Positions 32,971 through 41,640 of a stretch of 64,000 nt of DNA are shown here, in pieces; the first letter of the stretch is position 1; each line of letters starts with the position of its first letter. The position numbers and the translations under genes were made by a program. Source of the stretch: UBA4877 sp002399345 (GTDB taxonomy: Bacteria > Bacillota > Thermoanaerobacteria > Thermoanaerobacterales > UBA4877); assembly GCA_036752905.1 (NCBI GenBank), contig DAIORT010000001.1, positions 310,001-374,000 on the forward strand, given 5' to 3'. The notes below the pieces were generated by a model. It saw only the letters and a program-made list of their open reading frames with translations, ran no database searches and was not told the DNA's origin.

Positions 32971-34533
32971 TCAGCTTTTAGTAGGATATAAATCCACATC
33001 ACTATAATAATATTTCAGTATATCCGCAAAATCAAATCCCTTATCAGCCATTCCCCTCGCACCGTACTGGCTAAGCCCGATACCGTGGCCGTATCCGCTG
33101 CCTTTTATAGTGAAACTTGAAGTGCCAGCTGATATCTTCTTACTCCCATTACTTCCCAAAACATACATGCCGCTGCCGCCTGCAGCCTTTTCACCGTTCC
33201 CCGAGACTATATGCAAATCCTGCGGCAAACTTTTTTTAACCTGACTGTTTGATCCCATTGTATATATATCGGTTGCATAACCTGGCTGCAGATCAAACAG
33301 CGTACTTTTTAACCCCAAAATATTTCTTATTTCATTTTTCTTCATCACGGCGGTTCCCTTAGTACCGACAACATCCATCTCTAGTACCCTGCCTGTGTAT
33401 GAATGCTTTAAATTAACGTCTTTAATTGTTCCAATATTCCCCTTCTTTGGTTTAATCTTTTTTAATAGCTCTTGTGCACTTATTGTCACAGTCCAGTTAT
33501 CATGTTTAGGCTCATATCCCAAGCAGTATGGATCGGGTCTTCCTACAAAAACCGGGGATGAGGAAGCATACACATCGGATATATCCGCCGTATAACCTCC
33601 GCTATGGGAACAGAAGAATGCTTCCACAGGCATGCCATCATGCATTATTAATGTTCCTCTTGTCAAGTCAACCGCCCTATTTGTTGCCGCTTTCTCAGAT
33701 GACATGCCTTTATATACCTGGCTATCTGTAGAACAACCCACATCAATTCTCTGGGATGCAAATTTATTATTATACATTATGTTATATACCGCATAGCTCC
33801 TTGCCGCCACTGCTTGTGCTTTTAGCGCCTCAATCGGCCAACCAGACGGCATTTCGTTTGGGATGACACCGTAAAGATATTCTTCCATTGGCAAACAGTT
33901 TATAACATTAATTTTGCCCGAACTGTTCTTTACAAAAGAAATATTACCTCTGTAAGGCTTATTCATTACATACAAATTACCGGCCAATGGTTTTAAAGAC
34001 AATTCGTATTTATTATTATTCACCACAGCCAGAATGGTTTGTCCACTCTTTTTTACCAAAACAACATTTTTAATCCCATTAACTACATCGCCTTTTAATC
34101 CTGTTTGATTAGCTAAAGAAGCATTTGAGAAACTTCCCACCCAAACCTGATACCCTCCATCATAGGCCGGATATGCATCATAACCGGCTGCCTTAAGCCT
34201 GTCCGCTTCGGCCATGGCAGCGCTCGCCGTAGCATGATCTGACACATGCAGATGATACGGGCCGGCATATGTACTGTCATTGATAATCTGAATCGTACTG
34301 CTGTCATTTAATGTCATTACTTTGTTATAAGCATTATTTTCATGCATTATCATTATATCCATTCCACCGTTACATCTAACATCAACGGAATCCTTGGCAG
34401 TATAGCTATAATACAGCCCCACCCTAACACTATCCGGGATTTCACCGGCTGCCTGAGCCGGTGAAACTGCAGTGCCCGGTATTACCGTAATAATCATAGC
34501 AACAAGCAATACATATAATACAATACGTTTCAT
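32971..34533 (-). CDS. SpoIID/LytB domain protein
   Basis: About 520 residues. A signal peptide (MKRIVLYVLLVAMIITVIPG) precedes an N-terminal region with an SPOR-like segment around residues 100-165. The SpoIID domain follows with YLYGVIPNEMPSGWPIEALK, AQAVAARSYAVYN and YTADISDVYASSSP, and it ends with GYGHGIGLSQYGARGMA. SpoIID is a lytic transglycosylase of engulfment during sporulation; LytB relatives modify vegetative amidases. Here the SPOR-like part favours a cell-wall role, but sporulation versus vegetative use is not decided. It lies between ruvB and queA. Confidence 0.9.
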   Translation of the reverse strand: MKRIVLYVLLVAMIITVIPGTAVSPAQAAGEIPDSVRVGLYYSYTAKDSVDVRCNGGMDIMIMHENNAYNKVMTLNDSSTIQIINDSTYAGPYHLHVSDHATASAAMAEADRLKAAGYDAYPAYDGGYQVWVGSFSNASLANQTGLKGDVVNGIKNVVLVKKSGQTILAVVNNNKYELSLKPLAGNLYVMNKPYRGNISFVKNSSGKINVINCLPMEEYLYGVIPNEMPSGWPIEALKAQAVAARSYAVYNIMYNNKFASQRIDVGCSTDSQVYKGMSSEKAATNRAVDLTRGTLIMHDGMPVEAFFCSHSGGYTADISDVYASSSPVFVGRPDPYCLGYEPKHDNWTVTISAQELLKKIKPKKGNIGTIKDVNLKHSYTGRVLEMDVVGTKGTAVMKKNEIRNILGLKSTLFDLQPGYATDIYTMGSNSQVKKSLPQDLHIVSGNGEKAAGGSGMYVLGSNGSKKISAGTSSFTIKGSGYGHGIGLSQYGARGMADKGFDFADILKYYYSDVDLYPTKS

Positions 34534-34593
34534 ACGAATCACTCCTTTTCATTTTGTATAAACTACTATTTTGTTGTAAGCTATTGCAAATGA

Positions 34594-35595
34594 TCATTCT
34601 TTCGGAACAGGTATATTAAAATATTCAAATGCTGCATCGGTTGCCATCCTGCCCCGCGGTGTCCTTTTAATAAAACCAAGCTGCAGCAAATATGGCTCAT
34701 AAACATTTTGAATAGTATCCGCATCTTCACTTATAGAGGCAGCTATAGTCTCAAGACCCACCGGCCCGCCTCCGAATTTCTCTATGATACAGAGAAGGAA
34801 TCTTCTGTCCGTCTCGTCCAGTCCCTTTTCATCAATATCCAATAGCTTTAGCGCCGCTTTAGATGTATCCAAATCAACTATACCCTCCGATTTAACCTGT
34901 GCATAATCCCGAGTACGTTTCAAAAGTCTGTTTGCAACTCTCGGCGTACCCCTGGACCTCTTTGCAATTTCTTCCGCCCCTTTTTCATCAATACGGATGC
35001 CCAATATGTTTGAAGACCGCTTTATTATTTTCATTAACTCCTCAGTATTGTAAAAATCCAATCTGTCTATCATCCCGAAACGATCCCTTAATGGCGATGA
35101 CAAAAGCCCTATCCTCGTCGTGGCTCCGATGAGGGTAAAATTTGGAAGGTTCAGTCTGATTGAACGCGCACTGGGGCCCTTGCCAACGACAATATCTAAA
35201 GCAAAGTCCTCCATAGCAGAATACAGTATCTCTTCGACGCTCCGGTTTAATCTGTGAATCTCATCAATGAAGAGCACGTCATTTTCATTCAGGTTTGTAA
35301 GTATCGCAGCTAAATCGCCGCTCTTTTCTAAAGCCGGCCCAGATGTAATACGTATATTTACGCCCATTTCGTTGGCTATGATACCTGCCAACGTTGTTTT
35401 TCCCAAACCCGGCGGGCCATACAGAAGAACATGATCCAGGGTTTCATGTCTAGCAAGAGCAGCGGCAATAAAAATAGAAAGCTTGTCCTTTATTCTTCCT
35501 TGACCTATGTATTCATCTAGCCTCTGCGGCCGCAGTGTAGTCTCTATATCTTTATCATCATTTGAATATTGAGAGGAAATAATCCTGTCTTCCAT
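34594..35595 (-). CDS. ruvB: Holliday junction helicase motor RuvB
   Basis: 333 residues. The N-terminus is TTLRPQRLDEYIGQGRIKDKL-like, Walker A is LLYGPPGLGKTTLAGI, Walker B is VLFIDEIHRLNRSVEE, and the arginine-finger region is GATTRIGLLSSPLRDRFG. The C-terminal winged helix ends FIKRTPRGRMATDAA. It drives branch migration with RuvA. Six bases separate it from ruvA. Confidence 0.98.
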   Translation of the reverse strand: MEDRIISSQYSNDDKDIETTLRPQRLDEYIGQGRIKDKLSIFIAAALARHETLDHVLLYGPPGLGKTTLAGIIANEMGVNIRITSGPALEKSGDLAAILTNLNENDVLFIDEIHRLNRSVEEILYSAMEDFALDIVVGKGPSARSIRLNLPNFTLIGATTRIGLLSSPLRDRFGMIDRLDFYNTEELMKIIKRSSNILGIRIDEKGAEEIAKRSRGTPRVANRLLKRTRDYAQVKSEGIVDLDTSKAALKLLDIDEKGLDETDRRFLLCIIEKFGGGPVGLETIAASISEDADTIQNVYEPYLLQLGFIKRTPRGRMATDAAFEYFNIPVPKE

Positions 35596-35601
35596 TATTC
35601 A

Positions 35602-36174
35602 TCACCGCCCTAACACCTTTAATGCTTCCTTTAACACTGATTCCACGGAATCACCGGAAATCTTTCCAACAGCGCTTGATGCCCGTTGCCTTGTGTACCC
35701 TAAGCCTACCAATGCCGCTATGGCATCTTCTTTTATGTCACTATCTGCCGTTAAGGTAAGTTTCGGCTGGCTGCCCGCTTTATCCTCCAGTTCCGTTACT
35801 ATACGCATTGCCGTTTTTTTGCCTACCCCTGTAATTCTCTCTAAGGCCGCAGTATCTTTAGCGGAAATATATGAATATAGCTCCTGATAGTCAAATGCGG
35901 ATAAGATACTTAAAGCCATTTTAGGGCCTACCCCATTTACCGATATCAGATCAAAAAAAGCAACCCGCTCCTCTTCATCTGCAAAACCATAAAGGGATAT
36001 ATCATTTTCCCGTATATCCATATAAATATACAAAAACGCTTCTTTACCCACTGAAGGCAGCCGGTGCGAGGTATGGTCACTTACACGCACGGCCAGGCCG
36101 ATTCCACCTGTTTCCAGCACAGCCGTGCCGTCATCTCTTATAACGCTCAGGATTCCTTTAATGTATTCAATCAC
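35602..36174 (-). CDS. ruvA: Holliday junction DNA-binding protein RuvA
   Basis: 190 residues from a GTG at 36174 with GAGGTG six bases upstream, giving (M)IEYIKGILSVI as in relatives. Domain I is an OB-fold, domain II has helix-hairpin-helix motifs (SVNGVGPKMALSIL and ITGVGKKTAMRIV), and domain III binds RuvB (LVGLGYTRQRASSAV). The start overlaps the ruvC 3' end by 8 bases. Confidence 0.97.
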   Translation of the reverse strand: MIEYIKGILSVIRDDGTAVLETGGIGLAVRVSDHTSHRLPSVGKEAFLYIYMDIRENDISLYGFADEEERVAFFDLISVNGVGPKMALSILSAFDYQELYSYISAKDTAALERITGVGKKTAMRIVTELEDKAGSQPKLTLTADSDIKEDAIAALVGLGYTRQRASSAVGKISGDSVESVLKEALKVLGR

Positions 36175-36664
36175 TATAAGCACCTCGCCTACGTGCATTA
36201 AGACTGTTACAATGACATATGCCCACGGCCAGTGCATCCGCTATATCATCCGGCTGCGGAATCTCCTTTAAATTAAGCAGCGCACGCACCATGAACTGCA
36301 CCTGTTTTTTTTCTGCATTTCCATAGCCGACTACAGCCTGCTTAACCTGAAGCGGAGTATATTCATAAACCTTAATATCATTGTTTGCACAAGCGGTTAT
36401 AGTTGTTCCCCGCGCCTCGCTCACCGTTATTATGGTTTTCTTATTTTTAAAATAAAAAAGCTCTTCAATAGCAGCACAATCGGGATTAAAAGTCTTTATA
36501 AGGGTATCCACACCCTTATAAATATCTCTCAACCGGCTTTGTACCGGCATCCCTGCAGGGGTAGTAACCGTCCCATAGTCTAAAACATGCGTATTCCTGT
36601 TATCATAATTTAAAATACCGTAGCCCATAATGGCAATCCCTGGGTCTATGCCTAAAACTATCAT
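36167..36664 (-). CDS. ruvC: Crossover junction endonuclease RuvC
   Basis: 165 residues. The RNase H-fold catalytic acidic residues are in MIVLGIDPG (Asp7), AAIEELFYFKNKKT (Glu) and DDIADALAVGICH (two Asp). It resolves Holliday junctions. The ATG at 36664 has a GGAG site eight bases upstream. It is the first gene of the ruvCAB operon. Confidence 0.97.
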   Translation of the reverse strand: MIVLGIDPGIAIMGYGILNYDNRNTHVLDYGTVTTPAGMPVQSRLRDIYKGVDTLIKTFNPDCAAIEELFYFKNKKTIITVSEARGTTITACANNDIKVYEYTPLQVKQAVVGYGNAEKKQVQFMVRALLNLKEIPQPDDIADALAVGICHCNSLNARRRGAYSD

Positions 36665-36766
36665 AAAATCACTCCATTGCCATTTTACCATATTAACTGT
36701 AATACATAAACACAAAAAAAATAAGAAGGTCTATTATTCCTTCTTATATCTCGAAAACCATATTTT

Positions 36767-37336
36767 TTAACTGCTTATATCGGTAAGGATTTGATACATT
36801 TTTTCCTCGGTATCAACCACAATACCATCTTTTATATTTTCCTGGTATTCATGCCTTAAAGACTTTACAAGTATATCCGTAGACTGGACCGATTTAAGAC
36901 CCTTGCCCGGCACGTTTTTATACACGTCCACATAGCCGTCTTTTTCACCGATAATAAAATGACGCGGACAGTATCCGTCCTCTTCTTTATACAGCCTTAT
37001 GTGTTTAGGTGCAAAATATTTTATTGTCCAACCCTTATAGGCCCTTTTAAGTTCTTCCTTATTGAGTCCCACATACTCGGTATCAATATCATCCTCTTTA
37101 GTATATTTTTCATTACATGATTTATACAGCCTTTGATAAGTGACCTTCGCTCCCGGTTCAATAACCTTCTCGTTTGATGGGGTTGTTTCAACAACCCGCT
37201 CCTTGCCTGTCAAAGGCTTTTGCATTGTCTTTCCCTTTCTATCATAATTAACAATATAGCCGATTGAAAAACCGACTACCAGTAATACAGGCAGAATTAT
37301 ATACATTAACTTCTTATTATTTTTTCTTATAAACAA
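36767..37336 (-). CDS. BofC-like protein
   Basis: 189 residues. One N-terminal membrane helix (LMYIILPVLLVVGFSIGYIV) is followed by an extracytoplasmic domain with VTYQRLYKSCNEKYT-type and GWTIKYFAPKHIRLYKEEDG text, resembling the BofC C-terminal domain. In Bacillus BofC restrains the SpoIVB protease in the intermembrane space of the sporangium. The similarity is modest, so this is a family-level call. The TTG start at 37336 has an AGGAGG site eight bases upstream. It lies upstream of ruvC. Confidence 0.68.
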   Translation of the reverse strand: MFIRKNNKKLMYIILPVLLVVGFSIGYIVNYDRKGKTMQKPLTGKERVVETTPSNEKVIEPGAKVTYQRLYKSCNEKYTKEDDIDTEYVGLNKEELKRAYKGWTIKYFAPKHIRLYKEEDGYCPRHFIIGEKDGYVDVYKNVPGKGLKSVQSTDILVKSLRHEYQENIKDGIVVDTEEKMYQILTDISS

Positions 37337-37445
37337 AGCTGCCGCCTCCTCTTGCCAATATTATTTCCATAAATGTTTATAATATACAATTTATTTGATT
37401 TTAGCCAAATTCAAATATATAATTATCATGGAAGGAGGGAGTGAT

Positions 37446-37904
37446 ATGGCGGAAAGCGAAAAACAATTTGTAGTATTTAACCTGCTTGATGAAGAATTTT
37501 GTATAGACATAATGAGCGTCGTAGAAATAATAAGGCTTCAGGATATAACAAAGCTGCCTGATGCGCCTGAATTTGTTGAAGGTATAATAAACCTCCGCGG
37601 TAAAATAATACCGGTCATTGATCTTAAAAAACGTTTTAATCTAGAGAAGATAGGCACAGATGATAATACTAGGATTATTATTACTAATATTGATAATAAA
37701 ACAACCGGATTCATTGTGGATAATGTTACCGAGGTATTAAGACTAAGTGCAGATGCCATTGCACCACTTGATAATGAGGCGGTAGGTATAGACAAGGACT
37801 ACATATCTGGGATAGGAAAGCTTGAAAAACGCATGTTAATAATACTTGACCTAAATAAAATCTTATCTAAAAACGAAAAAGAGGATTTAAAAAAAATAGA
37901 GTAG
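37446..37904 (+). CDS. cheW: CheW-like coupling protein
   Basis: 152 residues starting MAESEKQFVVFNLLDEEFCI. The segments VEGIINLRGKIIPVIDLKKRF and GFIVDNVTEVLRL are typical of CheW SH3-like domains. CheW links chemoreceptors to the CheA kinase. It is a lone plus-strand gene with no cheA, receptor or motility gene in the window, so it may serve a non-flagellar array or a partner elsewhere. The ATG at 37446 follows a strong GGAAGGAGG site. Its stop lies in a palindrome shared with the convergent yebC. Confidence 0.92.
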   Translation: MAESEKQFVVFNLLDEEFCIDIMSVVEIIRLQDITKLPDAPEFVEGIINLRGKIIPVIDLKKRFNLEKIGTDDNTRIIITNIDNKTTGFIVDNVTEVLRLSADAIAPLDNEAVGIDKDYISGIGKLEKRMLIILDLNKILSKNEKEDLKKIE

Positions 37905-37924
37905 GCAGGCTGCCTACTCTATTT
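37894..37924. terminator. Shared palindromic terminator of cheW and yebC
   Basis: AAATAGAGTAGGCAG and its exact complement flank a single central base. Each arm contains the stop codon of one of the two convergent genes (cheW TAG 37902-37904, yebC TAG 37914-37916). On the minus strand it is followed by T-rich sequence, giving a good terminator for yebC; on the plus strand the T-run is short. Confidence 0.8.
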
Positions 37925-38663
37925 CCTCATCCTCTAAAAGCTCATCGGGTATTTCAACGTTGTGATATACATTCTGGACATCGTCATGCTCTTCCAGTTT
38001 GTCTATCAATGAAAGCACCTTGCGGGATATGTCAACATCTAGTTTTATGGTATTTTGTGGAATCATTCTGACATCGGCATCTATAATTTTATACCCGGCA
38101 TCCCTTATTTTTGTTTTTACTTCCCTGAAATCTTCAGGAGCCGTATATATTTCAAAATCGACGTTATTTATTACGTCGGATGCACCTGCATCCAGCGCTG
38201 CCATCATCAGTTCATCCTCATCGGTACCTTCGCCGTCCACAACGATAAGTCCCTTCTTATCAAACATCCACGCCACACATCCCGATTCGCCGAGGCTGCC
38301 CCCGCTTCTGTCAAATATATGGCGCATTTCAGCCGCCGTCCTGTTTCTATTATCAGTCATGGCTTCAACAATCACTGCGGCCCCATTCGGACCATAACCT
38401 TCATAAGTAATCTCCTCTAATTGTGCACCGTCAAGATCACCCGAGCCTCTTTTAACAGCTCTCGCTATATTATCATTGGGCATATTATTTTCCTTGGCTT
38501 TTTCGATGGCATCACGTAATGATGCATTGTTGTCAGGGTCTCCTCCGCCTGCCCGGGCTGCTACGATTATTTCTTTAGCCAGTTTTGTAAATACCTTGCC
38601 CTTTTGAGCATCGCTTTTCTCTTTTTTACGTTTTATATTAGCCCATTTTGAGTGGCCAGACAT
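37914..38663 (-). CDS. yebC: YebC/PmpR family protein (DUF28)
   Basis: 249 residues. It begins MSGHSKWANIKRKKEKSDAQ and continues with EITYEGYGPNGAAVIVEAMT and LGESGCVAWMFDKKGLI, all hallmark text. YebC-type proteins act as transcription regulators or, as recently shown for some, as translation factors at difficult peptide motifs. A single gene with its own promoter region. Confidence 0.96.
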   Translation of the reverse strand: MSGHSKWANIKRKKEKSDAQKGKVFTKLAKEIIVAARAGGGDPDNNASLRDAIEKAKENNMPNDNIARAVKRGSGDLDGAQLEEITYEGYGPNGAAVIVEAMTDNRNRTAAEMRHIFDRSGGSLGESGCVAWMFDKKGLIVVDGEGTDEDELMMAALDAGASDVINNVDFEIYTAPEDFREVKTKIRDAGYKIIDADVRMIPQNTIKLDVDISRKVLSLIDKLEEHDDVQNVYHNVEIPDELLEDEEIE

Positions 38664-38796
38664 AAACTTACCTCCCTTTACCTATCAAAAACCAGGTATA
38701 TAATGTTATTTCATCAAAGTACTATAGTTAAAACCTAAATGAACGAATTTTTATACCATCATATTATATTTTAACATAAAACATGCGAGAGGTAAA

Positions 38797-39522
38797 TCAG
38801 TCATGCATTTCAAATATAATAGGCATCCTTCTTTTATGCTCGCTCCTTTTATACATGGAATCTATTTTAGACGCGACCTCCGGCCGGGCCTGGCCTGTCA
38901 AAATATAATTGTCCAGTTCCTCATAGGTAAGTCCCATCTCCTTCTCGTCCGTCTGGTTTTCCCATAACCCCGCCGTCGGAGGTTTATCTATTATTATCGT
39001 GGGAACTCTCAGATATCTTGCCAGTTCTCTCACCTGGGTCTTAACCAGGCCACCGATGGGAAGCATATCCGACCCACCGTCTCCATACTTAGTAAAATAA
39101 CCTACCTCCCGCTCACTCCTGTTTCCTGTCCCGGCCACCATATAGCCCCTGCTGTTCGCAAAGAAATAAATAGTCGTCATACGAAGACGGGGCTTGATAT
39201 TAGCCAAGGCCATGCGCGGCGTGCCGCCGTCTATTTTGTATTGCTTTATGAGCTCATCATAAGCTGAATCCAAAACAACCTTTTTGGTCTCTAATCCTAT
39301 GGCATCCGCCAACAAATCAGCATGCTCCTCATCCACATGATCACTGTGGCAAGGCATAATTACCCCCAGTGAGTCTTCGGGAAAGGCCCTCTTTGCCAAG
39401 GCGGCCACAACCGCGGAGTCCAGGCCTCCGCTAAGTCCGACTGCTATGCCGTGAGCGCGGGCATTTTTAACACTTGTTTTCATCCAATCGGTTATTTTCT
39501 CAGCAATCTCATCCTCTTTCAC
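38797..39522 (-). CDS. nadE: NH3-dependent NAD+ synthetase
   Basis: 241 residues. The PP-loop is VGLSGGLDSAVVAALAKRAF. The adenylate-binding text GTGNRSEREVGYFTKYGDGG and the motif KPPTAGLWENQTDEKEMG are typical of the short, ammonia-using form. There is no glutaminase domain, so free ammonia is the nitrogen donor. It lies 12 bases downstream of cysK. Confidence 0.96.
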   Translation of the reverse strand: MKEDEIAEKITDWMKTSVKNARAHGIAVGLSGGLDSAVVAALAKRAFPEDSLGVIMPCHSDHVDEEHADLLADAIGLETKKVVLDSAYDELIKQYKIDGGTPRMALANIKPRLRMTTIYFFANSRGYMVAGTGNRSEREVGYFTKYGDGGSDMLPIGGLVKTQVRELARYLRVPTIIIDKPPTAGLWENQTDEKEMGLTYEELDNYILTGQARPEVASKIDSMYKRSEHKRRMPIIFEMHD

Positions 39523-39534
39523 GTCTATGCCTCC

Positions 39535-40446
39535 TTATTTATATAGCTCGGTGCTTAAATACCTCTCTCCGGTGTCCGGGGCTATCGCAAGAACCTTTTT
39601 ACCCTTGCCTAATTTCTTGGCAACGTTTAAAGCGGCATAAATCGCAGCTCCGCCGGATATTCCCAGTGCAATCCCTTCTTTTTTGCCGACCCGCCTTGCG
39701 GTCTCCATGGCATCCTGATCCTTCACACCTATAACCTTAGTGACGAGTGACATATCCATCACCGAAGGAATAAATCCCGCTCCAATACCCTGTATCTTAT
39801 GTGACGACGGCTTCCCGCCCGCCAGTACTGGTGAAGAATATGGTTCTACTGCAAACAGCGAGATCGACGGTATTTCCCTTTTTAGCACCCTGCCTACTCC
39901 GGTGAAAGTGCCGCCCGTTCCTACACCCGCAATGAAGGCATCAATATTCTTACCCATATCTTTTAATATCTCCCGGGCAGTGGTATCCTCATGAGCCTTC
40001 GGGTTAGCCGGATTATCAAACTGCTGAGGCATAAAATACCCCGGTTTACCGCTTAGTTCTTCCGCTTTTTTAATAGCACCCTTCATACCATCCGGTCCGG
40101 GTGTCAGAATAATCTCCGCCCCATAAGCCTTTACAAGTTTTCTTCTCTCAATGCTCATGGTCTCCGGCATGGTAAGGATAACCTTATAACCCTTTGATGC
40201 CCCGACCATGGCCAGGCCTATCCCGGTGTTCCCGCTGGTGGGCTCGACAATCGTCATGCCCTCCTTTAATTTCCCTTTATTCTCTGCATCTTCAATCATG
40301 CTCAGGGCAATCCTGTCCTTCACACTTCCACCCGGATTAAAATACTCTAATTTTACATAGACATCCGCGCTATCATCATCCGTTAACTTATTCAATTTCA
40401 CAATAGGTGTATCCCCAATAAGCTCATATATATGATCAACCAACAT
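39535..40446 (-). CDS. cysK: Cysteine synthase A (O-acetylserine sulfhydrylase)
   Basis: 303 residues. The PLP lysine is in GGSVKDRIALSMIEDAE, the substrate loop is PTSGNTGIGLAMV, and GVGTGGTFTGVGRVLK binds the phosphate. It makes cysteine from O-acetylserine and sulfide. The ATG at 40446 has a GGGAGG site eight bases upstream. It is divergent from two TauE/SafE half-genes, a pairing that hints at sulfur metabolism. Confidence 0.95.
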   Translation of the reverse strand: MLVDHIYELIGDTPIVKLNKLTDDDSADVYVKLEYFNPGGSVKDRIALSMIEDAENKGKLKEGMTIVEPTSGNTGIGLAMVGASKGYKVILTMPETMSIERRKLVKAYGAEIILTPGPDGMKGAIKKAEELSGKPGYFMPQQFDNPANPKAHEDTTAREILKDMGKNIDAFIAGVGTGGTFTGVGRVLKREIPSISLFAVEPYSSPVLAGGKPSSHKIQGIGAGFIPSVMDMSLVTKVIGVKDQDAMETARRVGKKEGIALGISGGAAIYAALNVAKKLGKGKKVLAIAPDTGERYLSTELYK

Positions 40447-40520
40447 AAATAAAACCTCCCATGGTAATAATATAATTGGCTTGAATTCTTTCAATCTAAT
40501 CTAATAAAGAGGGTTATTGA

Positions 40521-40883
40521 ATGCATATAGCAGAAACCATAAAACTAACCGCTATAGGTCTTGTAACAGGCATATTAAACGGCCTTTTCGGCTCCGGAGG
40601 AGGTACGATAGTAGTCCCGGCCTTAAATATTGTTATGAAAGCCGAGGTACATAAAAGCCATGCCACATCCATAGCCGTAATACTACCACTCACCATAGTA
40701 AGTGCTACAATCTATGTACTAAGCGGTATAACCAATTGGCCGCTAACCATCAGGGTCGGTACAGGAAGCATTGTAGGCGGGCTCATCGGTGCCCTGCTAC
40801 TCAATAAAATTAAATCCGGCCTGCTCAAAAAAATTTTCGGCATTTTTATGATAGCCGCCTCAGTAAGGATGTGGATGCATTGA
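40521..40883 (+). CDS. TauE/SafE (TSUP) family permease, first half-size subunit
   Basis: 120 residues with four hydrophobic helices. LNGLFGSGGGTIVVPALNIV is the TSUP signature and VGTGSIVGGLIGALLLNKI the second conserved turn. Full-length TSUP proteins have about 250 residues and two such repeats; this gene encodes one repeat. The next gene encodes the other and overlaps by 13 bases, so a heterodimer is likely. Substrates of the family include sulfite, sulfonates and other organic anions; the divergent cysK makes a sulfur compound plausible. Confidence 0.88.
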   Translation: MHIAETIKLTAIGLVTGILNGLFGSGGGTIVVPALNIVMKAEVHKSHATSIAVILPLTIVSATIYVLSGITNWPLTIRVGTGSIVGGLIGALLLNKIKSGLLKKIFGIFMIAASVRMWMH

Positions 40884-41230
40884 TTCTTTTTGCTATCGGC
40901 CTGGCCGCAGGCATCATCGGAGGCATGGGCATCGGCGGAGGCACTATCCTGATACCTCTGCTTACTATATTTCAAAATGTAAACCAACATACGGCACAAA
41001 GCATAAACCTTTTAACATTTATACCCATGGCGGCGGTTGCCCTTGTCATACACTTGAAGCAAAAAAATGTCATCATAAAGTATCTTCCGCCGCTTATCAT
41101 CGGCGGTATTGTAGGAAGTATTGCCGGCGCACATATATCCATAGCCTTATCTTCTGTCATACTAAGGAAGGCATTTTCTATATTCCTCCTTGTTATGGGC
41201 CTCTATGAGATATTCGGCAATAAATCATAA
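40871..41230 (+). CDS. TauE/SafE (TSUP) family permease, second half-size subunit
   Basis: 119 residues, four hydrophobic helices, with GIIGGMGIGGGTILIPLL and IIGGIVGSIAGAHISIAL mirroring the first half-gene. The ATG lies inside the last codons of the preceding gene (13-base overlap, different frame), a sign of tight translational coupling. It should be read as the partner of the first half rather than a broken full-length gene, because both halves start and end cleanly. Confidence 0.88.
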   Translation: MDALILFAIGLAAGIIGGMGIGGGTILIPLLTIFQNVNQHTAQSINLLTFIPMAAVALVIHLKQKNVIIKYLPPLIIGGIVGSIAGAHISIALSSVILRKAFSIFLLVMGLYEIFGNKS

Positions 41231-41236
41231 TAACGG

Positions 41237-41626
41237 CTATCTCCCTGCAAGCCGTTGCATCACACAATCATGATGCACCACCTTGAGACCAAGGCCACTA
41301 CTTAAAGAAATCACTTCGTCGCTCTCGGCTCCCGGTTGAAACCAAATAATACCGCATCCCAGTGATGCAGCCTGCCTTATAGTTGCTTCAGCATCCTTAG
41401 GTGGTATCACCATATCCACTACCTGCGGAATCTCAGGCAAAGACATTAAGTCAGGATAACATTTATCATCATCCACTTCATCACAATTAGGATTTACCGG
41501 GTATACCGAGTAACCATGATCTTTAAGCGTCTTATATATCTTATAGCCAAACTTATCTTTCCGGGGAGTCGCACCGACTACCGCCCATACTCTTTTGGAT
41601 AACGCATCATTTACTAATCCATCCAT
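41237..41626 (-). CDS. CoA-binding domain protein
   Basis: 129 residues from the ATG at 41626 (AGGGGATG site seven bases upstream). The Rossmann-like fold has VWAVVGATPRKDKFGYKIYK, then YSVYPVNPNCDEV and GCGIIWFQPGAESDE. It matches the small CoA-binding (YccU-type) family, of unknown role. It lies downstream of the YigZ-like gene with a 14-base gap and convergent with the TSUP pair. Confidence 0.9.
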   Translation of the reverse strand: MDGLVNDALSKRVWAVVGATPRKDKFGYKIYKTLKDHGYSVYPVNPNCDEVDDDKCYPDLMSLPEIPQVVDMVIPPKDAEATIRQAASLGCGIIWFQPGAESDEVISLSSGLGLKVVHHDCVMQRLAGR

Positions 41627-41640
41627 GTTTATACATCCCC

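Noticed and set aside
40871..40883. TauE/SafE pair as one gene broken by a frameshift
   Set aside because: Both halves have their own start, ribosome site and natural end, and each encodes exactly one TSUP repeat.
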